A stretch of 64,000 nucleotides of DNA from Miltoncostaea sp036826475. Its GTDB lineage: Bacteria; Actinomycetota; Thermoleophilia; Miltoncostaeales; Miltoncostaeaceae. Below the pieces are notes generated by a model, which saw only the letters and a program-made list of their open reading frames with translations, was not told the origin of the DNA and made no database searches. Shown here piece after piece: positions 33,140-41,565 of the stretch. The position numbers and the translations under genes are program-made. The stretch spans positions 1 through 64,000 of the forward strand of contig DAISWG010000003.1 of the NCBI GenBank assembly GCA_036826475.1, in the 5' to 3' direction. Each line of letters begins with the position of its first letter. The stretch's first letter is position 1.

Positions 33140-33871
33140 TCAGGGGCGGCGCGACTCCGGCCGCCCGGGCCTGCCGCCCGCGCGGACGCCCAGCGCCTGC
33201 TGGAACCCGCGCGCCACCGCGGCCTGCGCGTGGTCGATCACCGCGAGCAGCACCGTGACGCCCTGGGGCTCGATCGGCACGCCGGCGCGCTCGGCCGCCT
33301 CCGCCTCGGCGCTCATCGCCAGGGCCACCCGGGTGTGCTCGACGAGCACCCGGACGCCGGCGTCGCCCTCCAGGCCGCCGCGCAGGCCCGCAAGCTCCGC
33401 CTGCCCGGACGCCAGGCCCGGCCGACCCGTCTCGAGCCCGTTGGTGACCACTCGGATGAACCGGACCGCGATGCGGGTCAGTTGCGGCCGGCTCGGCGGC
33501 GGGAACGGGGTGGCGACCCCCTCGCCGTAGCCGGCGACGACCCGCTCGAGGATCGCCTGGGTGCGGGCGTTCAGCTCGCGGGCGAGGAGCGGGCACGCCG
33601 GCACCTCCTGCGGCGCGCGGGTGAACCGGCGCGTCTCGGGGGCCGCCGCGCCGCGCCGCGTGAGCCACGCCCGCAGCTCGTCGAGCTCGAAGCGGCGGTG
33701 GCCGCCCTCGGTGCGGTACGCGGGTAGGCGTCCGTCGTCGGCCCACCCGCGCACGGTCGCGACGCTCACCCCGATCAGCGCCGCCGCCTCGCTGGCGGTC
33801 AGGCTCCGCCGCCCCCGCTCGGGGCGCCATGTGCGCTGCGGCGGCGGCTCGTCATGGGCGTCGTCGGTCAT
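33140..33871 (-). CDS. MerR/excisionase-type DNA-binding regulator
   Basis: A 243-residue protein with an N-terminal helix-turn-helix (LTASEAAALIGVSVATVRGWADDGRLPAYRT then EGGHRRFELDELRAWL, residues about 24-70) of the MerR/excisionase type and a long C-terminal helical domain with no recognised family. ATG 33871 is preceded by GGGAAG. It diverges from the histidine-kinase-like gene at 33965, suggesting it may regulate that gene or respond with it. Confidence 0.8.
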   Translation of the reverse strand: MTDDAHDEPPPQRTWRPERGRRSLTASEAAALIGVSVATVRGWADDGRLPAYRTEGGHRRFELDELRAWLTRRGAAAPETRRFTRAPQEVPACPLLARELNARTQAILERVVAGYGEGVATPFPPPSRPQLTRIAVRFIRVVTNGLETGRPGLASGQAELAGLRGGLEGDAGVRVLVEHTRVALAMSAEAEAAERAGVPIEPQGVTVLLAVIDHAQAAVARGFQQALGVRAGGRPGRPESRRP

Positions 33872-33964
33872 CGCGGTCTTCCCACCCCTGGTCTGCTCGG
33901 CGCCGCGGTCGGGACGCGGCGACGGAAGGAGTTTCGCCCGCGGGGGGCGAAGCCCTGCCGCAGC

Positions 33965-35671
33965 ATGCCTCACGACATCCGTCCTCGCAGACCCTGGCGC
34001 GCGGCGATCGCGGTGATCGCCGGCGTCGCCGTCGTGCTCGGACTCGTGTCGCTGCTGGCCCTGGGACTCGACCTGCGGCGCGAGGTCGACCGCGCCGGTC
34101 AGCCCCTCGCGGCCGCCGCCGACCGCGCCGCCGCCCAGGTCGACCCGGGCCGCCCCGCGCAGGCGGGCCGGGTGCTGCGCGACACCGGCTACAGCGCCCG
34201 CCTGGTCGGGCCGGCCGGCCGGGTGCGGGTGCAGACGGGACCGGCCGGCGACGTGTGGAGCCGCGGCGACGCCGGCACCGCCGGCGCGATCGCCACCGCC
34301 GGCATGAGCGGCTGGACGTTGCGCGACGGGGCCGTGGAGGCCACCCGGGAGCTGCCGTCCGGCGCGAGCATCGTGCTGCGCGAGCGGCTGGCGCCGGGCG
34401 CCGGGACCGTCGGCTCGGCCGGCCCCCCGGTGGCGGCCGCCGTCGCGGTGCTGGCGCTGCTGGCCGGCGTCGCCGCCTGGTTCCTCGGGATGCGCCGCGA
34501 GCGGCGCCTGGCGCGCCTGACCGCGGCGGCCCAGGCGCTCGGCGGCGGCCGTCCCGCCCCGATCCGCGCGGAGGGCCGGGGCGGCTGGCGCAACCTGTCC
34601 GGCGCGATGGAGAGCGCCGCGGAGCGCGCGGGCGTGCTCCAGGCGTCCGCCGAGGCGCGCATGGAGGCGCTCAGCGCCGCGCTGGCGCCGATGGCGTACC
34701 CGGTCGCCGCCCGCACGCCGTCCGGCGGCCTCATCCGCAACGACGCCCTGGTGACCATGATGGACGCCCTGAGCCTGCAGGACGCGAACGCGCTCGACAC
34801 GGCCGTGTCGATGGGCCTGGCCTCGTCGGGCCCGGTGTCCCGCCGCGTGACGCTCACCGACGGCCGGCACCTCGAGGTGGAGGGCTGGGCCGTCCCCGGC
34901 GGCCGCGTCGTCGCCGTGGGCGAGCGGACCGAGCAGGCCCGCATGGCCGCCGTCCGGCGCCAGGTGACCGGCGCCGCCGCCCGCCACCTGCAGGCCCCCG
35001 TCAGCGAGATCCAGGCGCTCGGCTCGGACCTGATCGGCCAGGTGCCATCCTCCGCCGTGGGCACGGTGCGGCGCATCCAGGCCGCCGCCGACCGGATGGA
35101 GCGGCTGGTGGCGCAACTCCTGCGGGGCACCTCCAACGACCCGCGCGCGCATCCCCTGCGGTTGCGCCCCGTCGGCGCGGGCGGCATCGCCTACGGGCTG
35201 GGGACGGCGTTCGACCGCCGGTTGCGCGACCGCGGGCTGCGGCTGGAGACCGACCTGCCGTCCGACCTGCCGCCGATGCGCACCGACGCCGCGCTGGTCC
35301 ACGAGATCCTGAGCCACCTGATCGCGAACTCCGCGACCTACACGCCGCGGGGCGGCACGATCACCCTGTCGGGCCGGGCGCTCCCGGGCGGCACCGTCGA
35401 GCTGGCGGTGAGCGACACCGGGCCGGGCATCGCCGGCGACGAGATCCACGGCATCACCGAGCGGTTCGCCCGCGGCGCGACGGCGGCGGGCCTGCCGGGG
35501 GCCGGCCTCGGCCTGGGCGTGGCGACGGCGCTGGCCGAGCGCCTGGGCGGTCGCCTGACGGTGGAGGCCGGGCCGGGAGGCAAGGCGCGCCTGGAGCTGC
35601 CCGCGGCGCTCGCGCCCGCGACGGCGGCCCGCGAGGAGGAGCTCAGCCCGGAGCCAGCGGCCGCGCCATGA
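33965..35671 (+). CDS. Membrane histidine-kinase-like protein with atypical H-box
   Basis: A 568-residue protein with two membrane segments (AIAVIAGVAVVLGLVSLLAL and VAAAVAVLALLAGVAAWFL) framing an extracytoplasmic sensor of about 120 residues, a HAMP-like link, a PAS-like region, and a C-terminal ATPase domain (N-box HLIANSATYTP, G1 DTGPGIAG, G2 GAGLGLGVATALAERLGG). The expected H-box reads AARHLQAPVSEI, one residue shorter than the usual His-Glu-Leu-Arg-Thr-Pro, so phosphotransfer is uncertain. No response regulator is adjacent. ATG 33965 chosen. Confidence 0.82.
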   Translation: MPHDIRPRRPWRAAIAVIAGVAVVLGLVSLLALGLDLRREVDRAGQPLAAAADRAAAQVDPGRPAQAGRVLRDTGYSARLVGPAGRVRVQTGPAGDVWSRGDAGTAGAIATAGMSGWTLRDGAVEATRELPSGASIVLRERLAPGAGTVGSAGPPVAAAVAVLALLAGVAAWFLGMRRERRLARLTAAAQALGGGRPAPIRAEGRGGWRNLSGAMESAAERAGVLQASAEARMEALSAALAPMAYPVAARTPSGGLIRNDALVTMMDALSLQDANALDTAVSMGLASSGPVSRRVTLTDGRHLEVEGWAVPGGRVVAVGERTEQARMAAVRRQVTGAAARHLQAPVSEIQALGSDLIGQVPSSAVGTVRRIQAAADRMERLVAQLLRGTSNDPRAHPLRLRPVGAGGIAYGLGTAFDRRLRDRGLRLETDLPSDLPPMRTDAALVHEILSHLIANSATYTPRGGTITLSGRALPGGTVELAVSDTGPGIAGDEIHGITERFARGATAAGLPGAGLGLGVATALAERLGGRLTVEAGPGGKARLELPAALAPATAAREEELSPEPAAAP

Positions 35672-36257
35672 GGCTCGCGGCCGGGGCGCGGAACACCAGC
35701 CGCCCCGCCAGCATCCGCCGCCGCCGCGTCTCCTCGAACCCCGCCGCGGCGTAGAGCGCCAGGGCGGGCGCGTTGTCGGTGGTGACCCAAAGGGTGAGGC
35801 GCCGCCGCCCGGCGCGGCGCCCCTCCCGGACGCAGGCCTCCAGCAGCGCTCGGCCGACGCCGCGCCGCCGGGCCCACCCGGCCACGGCGAGCTCGTCGAG
35901 GTAGGCCTCGTCGGGCCGGACCCCCTCGTGGGCGAGGAGGCTGAGCACCAGCACGGCGCGCAGGGCCGTCCACCACCCGACCTCCCGGGCGAGGGCGGAC
36001 GTCATCCCCCGCGGCGGCCCCCCGCCGGTCACCAGGTGCACGGCGCCGGCGATCCTGCCGTCCAGCTCGGCCACCAGGTGACGCGAACCCGGGCCGGCCT
36101 CCATGTCGTGGCGCAGCATCGCCGCGATCGCCCGCGTGGCCGCGCCCCCCAGCGCGGGGCGGTACTTGGCGGCCAGCCCGTCGGCGACGATCGCGGCGAC
36201 GGCGTCGGCGTCGTCCGGCCGGGCGTCCCGAACGATCACGCGTGAGGGTGCGCTCAC
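35643..36257 (-). CDS. GNAT-family N-acetyltransferase
   Basis: A 204-residue acetyltransferase with the acetyl-CoA motif ELAVAGWARRRGVGRALLEACVREGRRAG and the family ending LYAAAGFEETRRRRMLAG. Acetyl acceptor unknown. GTG 36257 lies seven bases after a TACCAT box. The 3' end overlaps the end of the kinase-like gene by 29 bases. Confidence 0.87.
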   Translation of the reverse strand: MSAPSRVIVRDARPDDADAVAAIVADGLAAKYRPALGGAATRAIAAMLRHDMEAGPGSRHLVAELDGRIAGAVHLVTGGGPPRGMTSALAREVGWWTALRAVLVLSLLAHEGVRPDEAYLDELAVAGWARRRGVGRALLEACVREGRRAGRRRLTLWVTTDNAPALALYAAAGFEETRRRRMLAGRLVFRAPAASLMARPLAPG

Positions 36258-36264
36258 CCGCCCG

Positions 36265-36270
36265 ATGGTA
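36265..36270 (-). promoter_or_regulatory. Predicted -10 box, leaderless GNAT gene
   Basis: TACCAT on the minus strand with seven bases to GTG 36257. Confidence 0.5.
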
Positions 36271-36329
36271 GACGGCCCGCGCCCCCCGCCGGCCGGTACC
36301 CTGGGGCGGCCGAACATCAGGAGGTCAGG

Positions 36330-36791
36330 ATGGCGCGACTCGAGGCGGGGCGGAGGGCCCCGGACTTCTCCCTCCAGGCCGACGACGGCTCCACCGTGAG
36401 CCTCGGCGACCTGGCCGGGCAGACCGTCGCCCTCTACTTCTACCCCAAGGACGACACCAGCGGCTGCACGGCCCAGGCCTGCGAGTTCCGCGACATGCGG
36501 GCCGACTACGACGCCGCCGGCATCCGGGTGATCGGGGTGAGTCCCGACCCGCTGAAGAGCCACGTGAAGTTCCGCGACAAGTACGACCTGCCGTTCACGC
36601 TGCTCAGCGACCCGGATCACGAGGCCGCCGAGGCGTACGGCGTGTGGGTGCAGAAGTCGATGTACGGCAAGACCTACATGGGCGTCGAGCGCAGCACGTT
36701 CGTGATCGGGCCCGACGGGACGCTGCAGCAGGCGCTCTACAAGGTGAAGCCGAAGGGCCACGCCGCGAGCCTGCTCGAGCTGGTCGCGTAG
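36330..36791 (+). CDS. bcp: Thioredoxin-dependent thiol peroxidase (Bcp/PrxQ)
   Basis: A 153-residue peroxiredoxin with the peroxidatic Cys46 and resolving Cys51 in DDTSGCTAQACEFRDM and the family segments FYPKD and FRDKYDLPFTLLSD. It reduces hydroperoxides in the cytoplasm with thioredoxin. ATG 36330 follows AGGAGG. Confidence 0.95.
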   Translation: MARLEAGRRAPDFSLQADDGSTVSLGDLAGQTVALYFYPKDDTSGCTAQACEFRDMRADYDAAGIRVIGVSPDPLKSHVKFRDKYDLPFTLLSDPDHEAAEAYGVWVQKSMYGKTYMGVERSTFVIGPDGTLQQALYKVKPKGHAASLLELVA

Positions 36792-36803
36792 GCCGGGGCG
36801 GCG

Positions 36804-37415
36804 GTGGGGCTCGCCGCGAGGCCGGTCTCGCAACGGCCCCTGGCGATCCTGGCCTACGGCTCCCTGCTCCACAGCCCGGGGGCCCTCGGGCCGCTGATCA
36901 CCGGCGTGGTGCCGTGCCGCACCCCCTTCCCGGTGGAGTACGGGCGGGCGTCGCACCGCTGGAACGGGGGCCCGGTGCTGGTGCCGCACCCGGACGGCGC
37001 GACGGTCGATGGGGGGCTGCTGCTCCTGGCCGCGCACCTGGAGCTGGGGGAGGCCGCCGATCTGCTGGCCGAGCGGGAGGGGCTGCCGAGCTCCCGCGGG
37101 ATCCTGCAGGTGGACCTGCCCGACCAGGAGCGGCTGGTGCTTACCTGCGCGCTCCCGCGGAACCTGCCCGCCCCCGACATGACCCCGGCGGCGCTGGCGC
37201 GCCGCGCCGTGGCGAGCGTCCACGCGGACGGGCGCCGCAACGGGGTGCGGTACCTGGCCGGGGCCATCGCGTCGGGGGTCGTCACGCCGCGGACCGCGGC
37301 GTACCGCGACGCGGTGCTGGAGGCCGCCGCCGCGGCGACGCTTGAGGAGGCGGAGCGGCTGCTAGCGTCTCCGCGTTCCGAGGAGCGAGGGGGGTTGGCG
37401 GATGGCCTGGGATGA
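36804..37415 (+). CDS. Gamma-glutamylcyclotransferase-fold protein
   Basis: A 203-residue protein with the fold signature LAILAYGSLLHSPGALGPLI at residues 13-32 and a helical C-terminal half. Related folds cyclise gamma-glutamyl groups, but the catalytic Glu is not certain, so the reaction is open. Its end overlaps the next gene by 14 bases. Confidence 0.62.
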   Translation: MGLAARPVSQRPLAILAYGSLLHSPGALGPLITGVVPCRTPFPVEYGRASHRWNGGPVLVPHPDGATVDGGLLLLAAHLELGEAADLLAEREGLPSSRGILQVDLPDQERLVLTCALPRNLPAPDMTPAALARRAVASVHADGRRNGVRYLAGAIASGVVTPRTAAYRDAVLEAAAAATLEEAERLLASPRSEERGGLADGLG

Positions 37416-37746
37416 CGTCTCGCGGTGGCAGCCGGTGGACCTGGCGGCCGCGTTCAAGATGGGCGACGCGGTGCAGCCCGTCGATGTCCGCGACCTCGGC
37501 TACCGGGAGTCGGACGTCCAGGTGAAGAACGCCATCCGGATCGACCCGATGGAGTTCGAGGGCCAGATCGCGGGACTGCCCGACGGCAAGGAGCTGATCT
37601 TCTACTGCGACCGTGCGGGCGAGGCGACGAGCCTGAAGATCGCGATGTGGGCCTTCGACAACGGGCGGTCCCGGGTGGGCGTCCTGGTCGGCGGGTGGTC
37701 CGCCTGGCAGGACGCCGGCTACCCGGTGGAGCCGAAGGCCGGCTGA
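37402..37746 (+). CDS. Rhodanese-domain sulfurtransferase
   Basis: A 114-residue single rhodanese domain: VDVRDLGYRESDVQVKNAIRI, active-site loop YCDRAGEAT with Cys69, and LVGGWSAWQDAGYPVEP. It transfers sulfane sulfur to an unknown acceptor. ATG 37402 lies within the end of the preceding gene, so the two are probably co-translated. Confidence 0.92.
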   Translation: MAWDDVSRWQPVDLAAAFKMGDAVQPVDVRDLGYRESDVQVKNAIRIDPMEFEGQIAGLPDGKELIFYCDRAGEATSLKIAMWAFDNGRSRVGVLVGGWSAWQDAGYPVEPKAG

Positions 37747-37755
37747 GCCGCGTTC

Positions 37756-38085
37756 CTACGCGGCGCCCTTCGGCGTGAGGCCGTAGGTGGTCTCGAGCCA
37801 CTCCGGCAGGACCGCGGCGACCGCGCGGCACATCAGCTCGCGCTCGGAGATCGCCACGCGGGCCGCGACCTCGAGGGCCAGGCGGGCGTCGTCGTTGCGG
37901 ATGCCCGGCACCCCCTCGACGGTCTTGTCGGCCTCGGCGCGGTTGTAGACCATCGCGCGGGCGGCCATCGACCAGTGCTCTCTGGTCCATTCGATCAGTG
38001 CGGTCTCCAGGGCGGTGGCCTCGTACTCGAGGAGCGCCTTCTGGAGCGGGTTGTACTGGGGATCGGGATCGTCGCGCAGGGCCAC
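37756..38085 (-). CDS. Hypothetical helical protein, 109 residues
   Basis: Cytoplasmic, all-helical by appearance (LQKALLEYEATALETALIEW, ALEVAARVAISERELMCRAVAAVLPEWLETTYGL), rich in Glu and Ala, no Cys pairs or signal. ATG/GTG start at 38085. It ends ten bases from the rhodanese gene. Not recognised. Confidence 0.65.
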   Translation of the reverse strand: MALRDDPDPQYNPLQKALLEYEATALETALIEWTREHWSMAARAMVYNRAEADKTVEGVPGIRNDDARLALEVAARVAISERELMCRAVAAVLPEWLETTYGLTPKGAA

Positions 38086-38166
38086 GTCTGCTCACCTCGG
38101 GCTGTGGGGTTCGGCGGGCGAGTCTAGCCCGCCCCGTCCTCCGCCCGCCGCCGCGCCCGCTCGGCG

Positions 38167-38172
38167 TACACT
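38167..38172 (+). promoter_or_regulatory. Predicted -10 box, leaderless GYD gene
   Basis: TACACT six bases before GTG 38179. Confidence 0.5.
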
Positions 38173-38178
38173 CCGCCC

Positions 38179-38475
38179 GTGCGGACGTTCCTCCTCCTGT
38201 CGACGCTCAGCCCCCAGGGGCTGCAGACCCTGGCGACCACGCCGGAGCGGCTGCTGGAGGTGAACCGCGAGGTGGAGCGCCTGGGCGGGCGGGTGGTCAA
38301 GCAATGGGCGCTGCTCGGCGCCTACGACTTCCTGAGCGTGGTGGAGGCCCCGGACGTGACCGTCATCTCGCAGATCACGATCGAGCTGGGGTCGCGCGGC
38401 AGCGCCAGCTTCGAGACGCTGACGGCGCTCACGGTGGAGGAGTTGATCGAGACCCTGGGGCCGCCGGAGGGCTGA
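38179..38475 (+). CDS. GYD-domain protein
   Basis: A 98-residue dimeric ferredoxin-like-fold protein of the GYD family: TFLLLSTLSPQGLQTLATTPERL, VVKQWALLGAYDFLSVVEAPD. Biochemical role of this family is not established. A TACACT box lies six bases before the GTG. Confidence 0.82.
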   Translation: MRTFLLLSTLSPQGLQTLATTPERLLEVNREVERLGGRVVKQWALLGAYDFLSVVEAPDVTVISQITIELGSRGSASFETLTALTVEELIETLGPPEG

Positions 38476-38482
38476 CCCGCGG

Positions 38483-38653
38483 TCAGTGGCCCTTTCGCCA
38501 CTCCTCGGAGCCGCAGAGCGGGCACGGCGGCAGCACCAGTACACCGTCGTTCTCCTGCGGCGACTTGATCAGCAGGTCGCACTCCGCGCAGCGGAACGCG
38601 CCCGTGACCTCGTCGCCGACCTCGAAGAGGCCGTCGTTCCCCACGCGTGCCAC
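38483..38653 (-). CDS. Small zinc-ribbon protein, 56 residues
   Basis: Starts at GTG 38653 after GAGGGG. Two Cys pairs, FRCAECD and PCPLCGSEEW, 19 residues apart make a rubredoxin-like zinc ribbon; the N-terminal part is VARVGNDGLFEVGDEVTG. It follows the next zinc-ribbon membrane gene by eight bases on the same strand. Confidence 0.68.
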   Translation of the reverse strand: MARVGNDGLFEVGDEVTGAFRCAECDLLIKSPQENDGVLVLPPCPLCGSEEWRKGH

Positions 38654-38661
38654 GGTGCCCC

Positions 38662-38940
38662 TCAGGTCGCGACAGCCGCGACGATGCTGGCCGCGGCGAC
38701 GAGCGTGAAGAGGGTGAGCCCCACGACGAGGAGCAGTCGCTCCGACACGCCGGCGAGGCGGCGGCCGTCACGGTCCTCCAACCCGCGGCGCTTGGTCAGC
38801 AGACGGGGCAGGCCGCCCTCGTCGAGCCAGCGCTCGCAGTAGGGGCAGAAACGGGCCTCGGCGAGAAGGGGGAGGCCGCAGCGGTGGCAGGCGGGCGCCT
38901 CTGAGCGGTGATGACCTTGAAGATCGGACTCGGCCCTCAC
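38662..38940 (-). CDS. Zinc-ribbon protein with C-terminal membrane anchor
   Basis: A 92-residue protein: double Cys pairs in ACHRCGLPLLAEARFCPYCERW, a basic linker, and a C-terminal membrane segment (LLLVVGLTLFTLVAAASIVAAV). GTG 38940 (VRAESDLQGHH) is chosen; an ATG at 39000 would add a Gly/Arg-rich piece. Likely a membrane-tethered binding protein; function unknown. Confidence 0.6.
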   Translation of the reverse strand: MRAESDLQGHHRSEAPACHRCGLPLLAEARFCPYCERWLDEGGLPRLLTKRRGLEDRDGRRLAGVSERLLLVVGLTLFTLVAAASIVAAVAT

Positions 38941-39087
38941 GCCGGCGTCCCCCCTGCGCCTGGTGTCCGCCGGGCGGACCGCCCGGCACCCAGGGAGCAT
39001 ACACCCGGCCCACGGGCGATCAACCGCCCGGCCGCCTCGCCGCGACGTGTGTTTCGCGCCGCCCGCGGGGGCGGGGGCCGGTCCCGC

Positions 39088-39528
39088 TCAGTCCTTCCCG
39101 GCGTCCGTCCCGAAGAACTTCTCGGCAGCCTCCCAGCCGGGCCCGGGACCGGGCGAGGGGGCATCGCCGCCGACCATGGGGAATGCGGCGCGCGAGGGGT
39201 CGGCGGGCGCCCTCGCGGTCGGCTGGGCGTCGCCCGTCCCGCCGGCGTCCTCCTCATCGTCGGTGCGGAGCGAGTCGATCTCGGCGACCTTCGCCTCGAT
39301 CTCCATCAGCTTCGACTCGACGGCCGCGATCTCGGTGGCGAGGGGCTCCTCGGGGACCTGACCGGCGCGGACGAGCTCGTAGGCCCGCTCGCCCAGCTCC
39401 TCGAGCGCGGCGCGGTGCTGACGTTGCAGCAGCCGCCGCTCGCCCTCGACGCGGGCACGGCGCAACGACATCTGGACGTCCGACGCGAGGCGCCCCGCCT
39501 GCTTCGCGATGCTGTCCAGGACTGCCAT
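39088..39528 (-). CDS. Coiled-coil protein of unknown function
   Basis: A 146-residue protein with a long helical/coiled-coil part (LASDVQMSLRRARVEGERRL, ALEELGERAYELVRAGQ, ESKLMEIEAKVAEIDSL) and a Pro/Gly-rich acidic tail ending FFGTDAGKD. Start ATG 39528 follows GAGGAGG, and TACAAT on the minus strand at 39567-39572 is a good -10 box. Possibly envelope or cytoskeleton related; not recognised. Confidence 0.68.
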   Translation of the reverse strand: MAVLDSIAKQAGRLASDVQMSLRRARVEGERRLLQRQHRAALEELGERAYELVRAGQVPEEPLATEIAAVESKLMEIEAKVAEIDSLRTDDEEDAGGTGDAQPTARAPADPSRAAFPMVGGDAPSPGPGPGWEAAEKFFGTDAGKD

Positions 39529-39654
39529 GGCCGCCTCCTCGTGGGCGTCGGTGCCGTCGCGGATGGATTGTACCCCGGTCCCCGGCGCACCCGCGTCCGC
39601 CTTCCGGCACGGTCGTGTCGCCACGGGTGCGCCGCCGGCGCCGACCATCGCGTC

Positions 39655-40290
39655 ATGGCGAGGACCGAGCGGGGACAGGCGGCGGTGGAGTCGGTCGGCG
39701 TGACGGTCACGATCGCGCTGCTCGTCGCCGTCCTCGCCGTCTGGACGGCGGGCAACATCCGGCCCTCCGCCGCCCCGCCGGACGTGATCGGCCACGTGGC
39801 CGATCCCCTCGGGTTCACGGCCCGGCGGGTCGAGCAGGCCTGGTCCCGCGACGACCTGCCCCCCTGGCTCGACACCGGCGCCCGCGGTCGCGGCGACCGC
39901 CCCATCGGTCGCTTCATCGGCCGTGTGGGGGAGGGCGCCCGCGGGGCGGTCGGCCTCGGGATCGCCTTCGACGAGGGGTGGCAGAGCGGCATCCAGCCCG
40001 TGGTGCGGCGGCGGATGCGGGAGTTCCTCCGCGACCCGGTGGGCAGCGCCTCGTCGGTGGACCTGGCGGACACCGCGATCGGGCTGATCCAGCGGTCGGG
40101 GCGGCTGCCCGACTACATCCGGATGCTCCGCGCCATGCCGCCGCGGGAGGCGGCGCGGCGCCTGGGGCACGACCTGGGCGCGACGACCGGCGACGTGGGC
40201 TTCGACATCCTCCAAACGGTCGTCGCGAAGCGGGCGGGCGGCGCCCTGGGGGGCCGGCGGACCGGCGGGGCGGGGCCGCCGGGGCCGTGA
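39655..40290 (+). CDS. TadE-like N-terminus protein
   Basis: A 211-residue protein whose first 40 residues (MARTERGQAAVESVGVTVTI, then a membrane segment) match the prepilin-like start of TadE and Flp proteins, Gly-Gln-x-x-x-Glu before the hydrophobic helix. The rest is Arg/Gly-rich and has no recognised domain. It precedes a small Flp-like gene, suggesting a surface appendage or secretion role. Confidence 0.6.
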   Translation: MARTERGQAAVESVGVTVTIALLVAVLAVWTAGNIRPSAAPPDVIGHVADPLGFTARRVEQAWSRDDLPPWLDTGARGRGDRPIGRFIGRVGEGARGAVGLGIAFDEGWQSGIQPVVRRRMREFLRDPVGSASSVDLADTAIGLIQRSGRLPDYIRMLRAMPPREAARRLGHDLGATTGDVGFDILQTVVAKRAGGALGGRRTGGAGPPGP

Positions 40291-40391
40291 CGGAGTCGGC
40301 ACGCATCCGGCACGTCCGGGTGTCGCGCCGTCGCAGGGTCCGCCCCGACCATCGGGGCGGAGGGTGGAACACACGGACACGGGAGGGACCG

Positions 40392-40625
40392 ATGGGATAC
40401 GTGATGGCGGCGTGGCTCCACGCGGTGGGCGCGTCGGCGGTCGAGTGGGCACGGGGCCGCGAGGGCCGCGGGCAGGGGACCGTCGAGTACGTGGGGGTGG
40501 TGGTGATGGTGACCCTGCTGATCGGCGCGGTCGCCGTCGCCGCGAAGGGGTGGGCGCCGGCGATCGGCGGAGACCTGCGCAAGGTCATCGCCGACGCGAT
40601 CGGTAAGGCATCCGGGGGCCTCTGA
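40392..40625 (+). CDS. Flp-pilin-like small protein
   Basis: A 77-residue protein with GRGQGTVEYVGVVVMVTLLIGA, the prepilin-like motif with Glu five residues after the Gly, followed by one membrane segment and a short basic/helical tail. ATG 40392 is preceded by GGGAGGGACC. Pairs with the TadE-like gene 100 bases upstream. Confidence 0.62.
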   Translation: MGYVMAAWLHAVGASAVEWARGREGRGQGTVEYVGVVVMVTLLIGAVAVAAKGWAPAIGGDLRKVIADAIGKASGGL

Positions 40626-40646
40626 CGGCTGCCCGGCCGCGGGCCG

Positions 40647-40652
40647 TATCCT
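40647..40652 (+). promoter_or_regulatory. Predicted -10 box, leaderless gene at 40659
   Basis: TATCCT six bases before GTG 40659. Confidence 0.5.
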
Positions 40653-40658
40653 CGGCCC

Positions 40659-41153
40659 GTGAGCGATCCGGTCCAGGCGGCGCCCGAGCTCGTGGCGAGC
40701 GAGGGCGCCGCCCTGGGCGGGTCCGACCCCACCCGCAGATGGGGGCTGCGGTTCGACGACGGCGTGGTGCGCTTCGCGGGCGTCACGCGCACCGAGGGGG
40801 CCGCGGCGGCGGAGGCGCTCGCTGGCGAGCCGGACCCGGACCGGGTGCTCGTCCACGTCACCCTGCCGGTGGTGCTGAGCGACGGCGCCGGCCCGCACCT
40901 GGTGGACTCCGCCGGCCGGCTGGTGCTGGTGCTCGGCCCCCACCCGCACCTGGCGGGGGCGTCGGTGGCGATGGGCGAGGCGGCGCCCGACCACGCCATC
41001 GGGGTGGTGGAGCCGGCGGGCGCCGGCGGGCTGTGGCGGTGGGTGGCCCTGGCGCGCGTCGCCCCCGGCGGGCGGGTGGCCGCCCTCGACGCGATCGACG
41101 CGGCGCCCGACCGGGCGGGGGCGGTCCGCTGGGAGCGGGAGCGCCGCGGGTAG
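40659..41153 (+). CDS. Hypothetical protein, 164 residues
   Basis: A soluble Ala/Gly/Val-rich protein (GLRFDDGVVRFAGVTRTEGAA, VLVHVTLPVVLSDGAGPHLVD) with beta-rich appearance and no membrane segment or Cys pair. Starts at GTG 40659 behind a TATCCT box. Its stop codon is part of the -10 box of the next gene. Not recognised. Confidence 0.62.
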   Translation: MSDPVQAAPELVASEGAALGGSDPTRRWGLRFDDGVVRFAGVTRTEGAAAAEALAGEPDPDRVLVHVTLPVVLSDGAGPHLVDSAGRLVLVLGPHPHLAGASVAMGEAAPDHAIGVVEPAGAGGLWRWVALARVAPGGRVAALDAIDAAPDRAGAVRWERERRG

Positions 41154-41156
41154 GGT
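41151..41156 (+). promoter_or_regulatory. Predicted -10 box, leaderless gene at 41164
   Basis: TAGGGT (shared with the TAG stop of the preceding gene), seven bases before GTG 41164. Confidence 0.5.
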
Positions 41157-41163
41157 TCCCGGG

Positions 41164-41490
41164 GTGACGACGGACTACCGGATCGAGTTCAGCGCCAGCG
41201 CGGGCGGGTCGATCCCGACGGACGCGGCCGCACGTCTCCGCTCGGCGCTGGCCGCGATGCCCGGCGCCGCGGGGGTGTCGGACGCCGAGCAGGACCGCCG
41301 CCGGCGGAGGGTGCGGGCGACGTTCTGGATCCAGGTGCGCCTGGGGATGGCGGACGCTGCACGCGACGGCAGCCGCCTGGCGAAGGAGGCGCTGAAGGTG
41401 GCGGGGATGGGCGAGGCGCAGCTCACTGAGCTGTCGGTGCGCATGGAGCCGCGTCCCGCCGACCTGGACGGCGCCGGCCCCGCCGCATAG
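41164..41490 (+). CDS. Hypothetical protein, 108 residues
   Basis: Begins VTTDYRIEFSASAGGSIPTDA and contains an Arg-rich middle (EQDRRRRRVRATFWIQV) and a helical end (SRLAKEALKVAGMGEAQLTEL), giving an alternating beta/alpha ferredoxin-like look. No known family. Preceded by a TAGGGT box seven bases before the GTG. Confidence 0.6.
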   Translation: MTTDYRIEFSASAGGSIPTDAAARLRSALAAMPGAAGVSDAEQDRRRRRVRATFWIQVRLGMADAARDGSRLAKEALKVAGMGEAQLTELSVRMEPRPADLDGAGPAA

Positions 41491-41565
41491 GGCCGCCGGG
41501 GGCCGTTCCCCTACACTTCTGCGCCGGGACGCCGATGGTCGGCGCAGGCGACCGTGGGGAGCGAC

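Noticed and set aside
33140..35449. 769-codon extension of the MerR/excisionase-type regulator
   Set aside because: Everything upstream of ATG 33871 is antisense to the kinase-like gene and has shadow composition.
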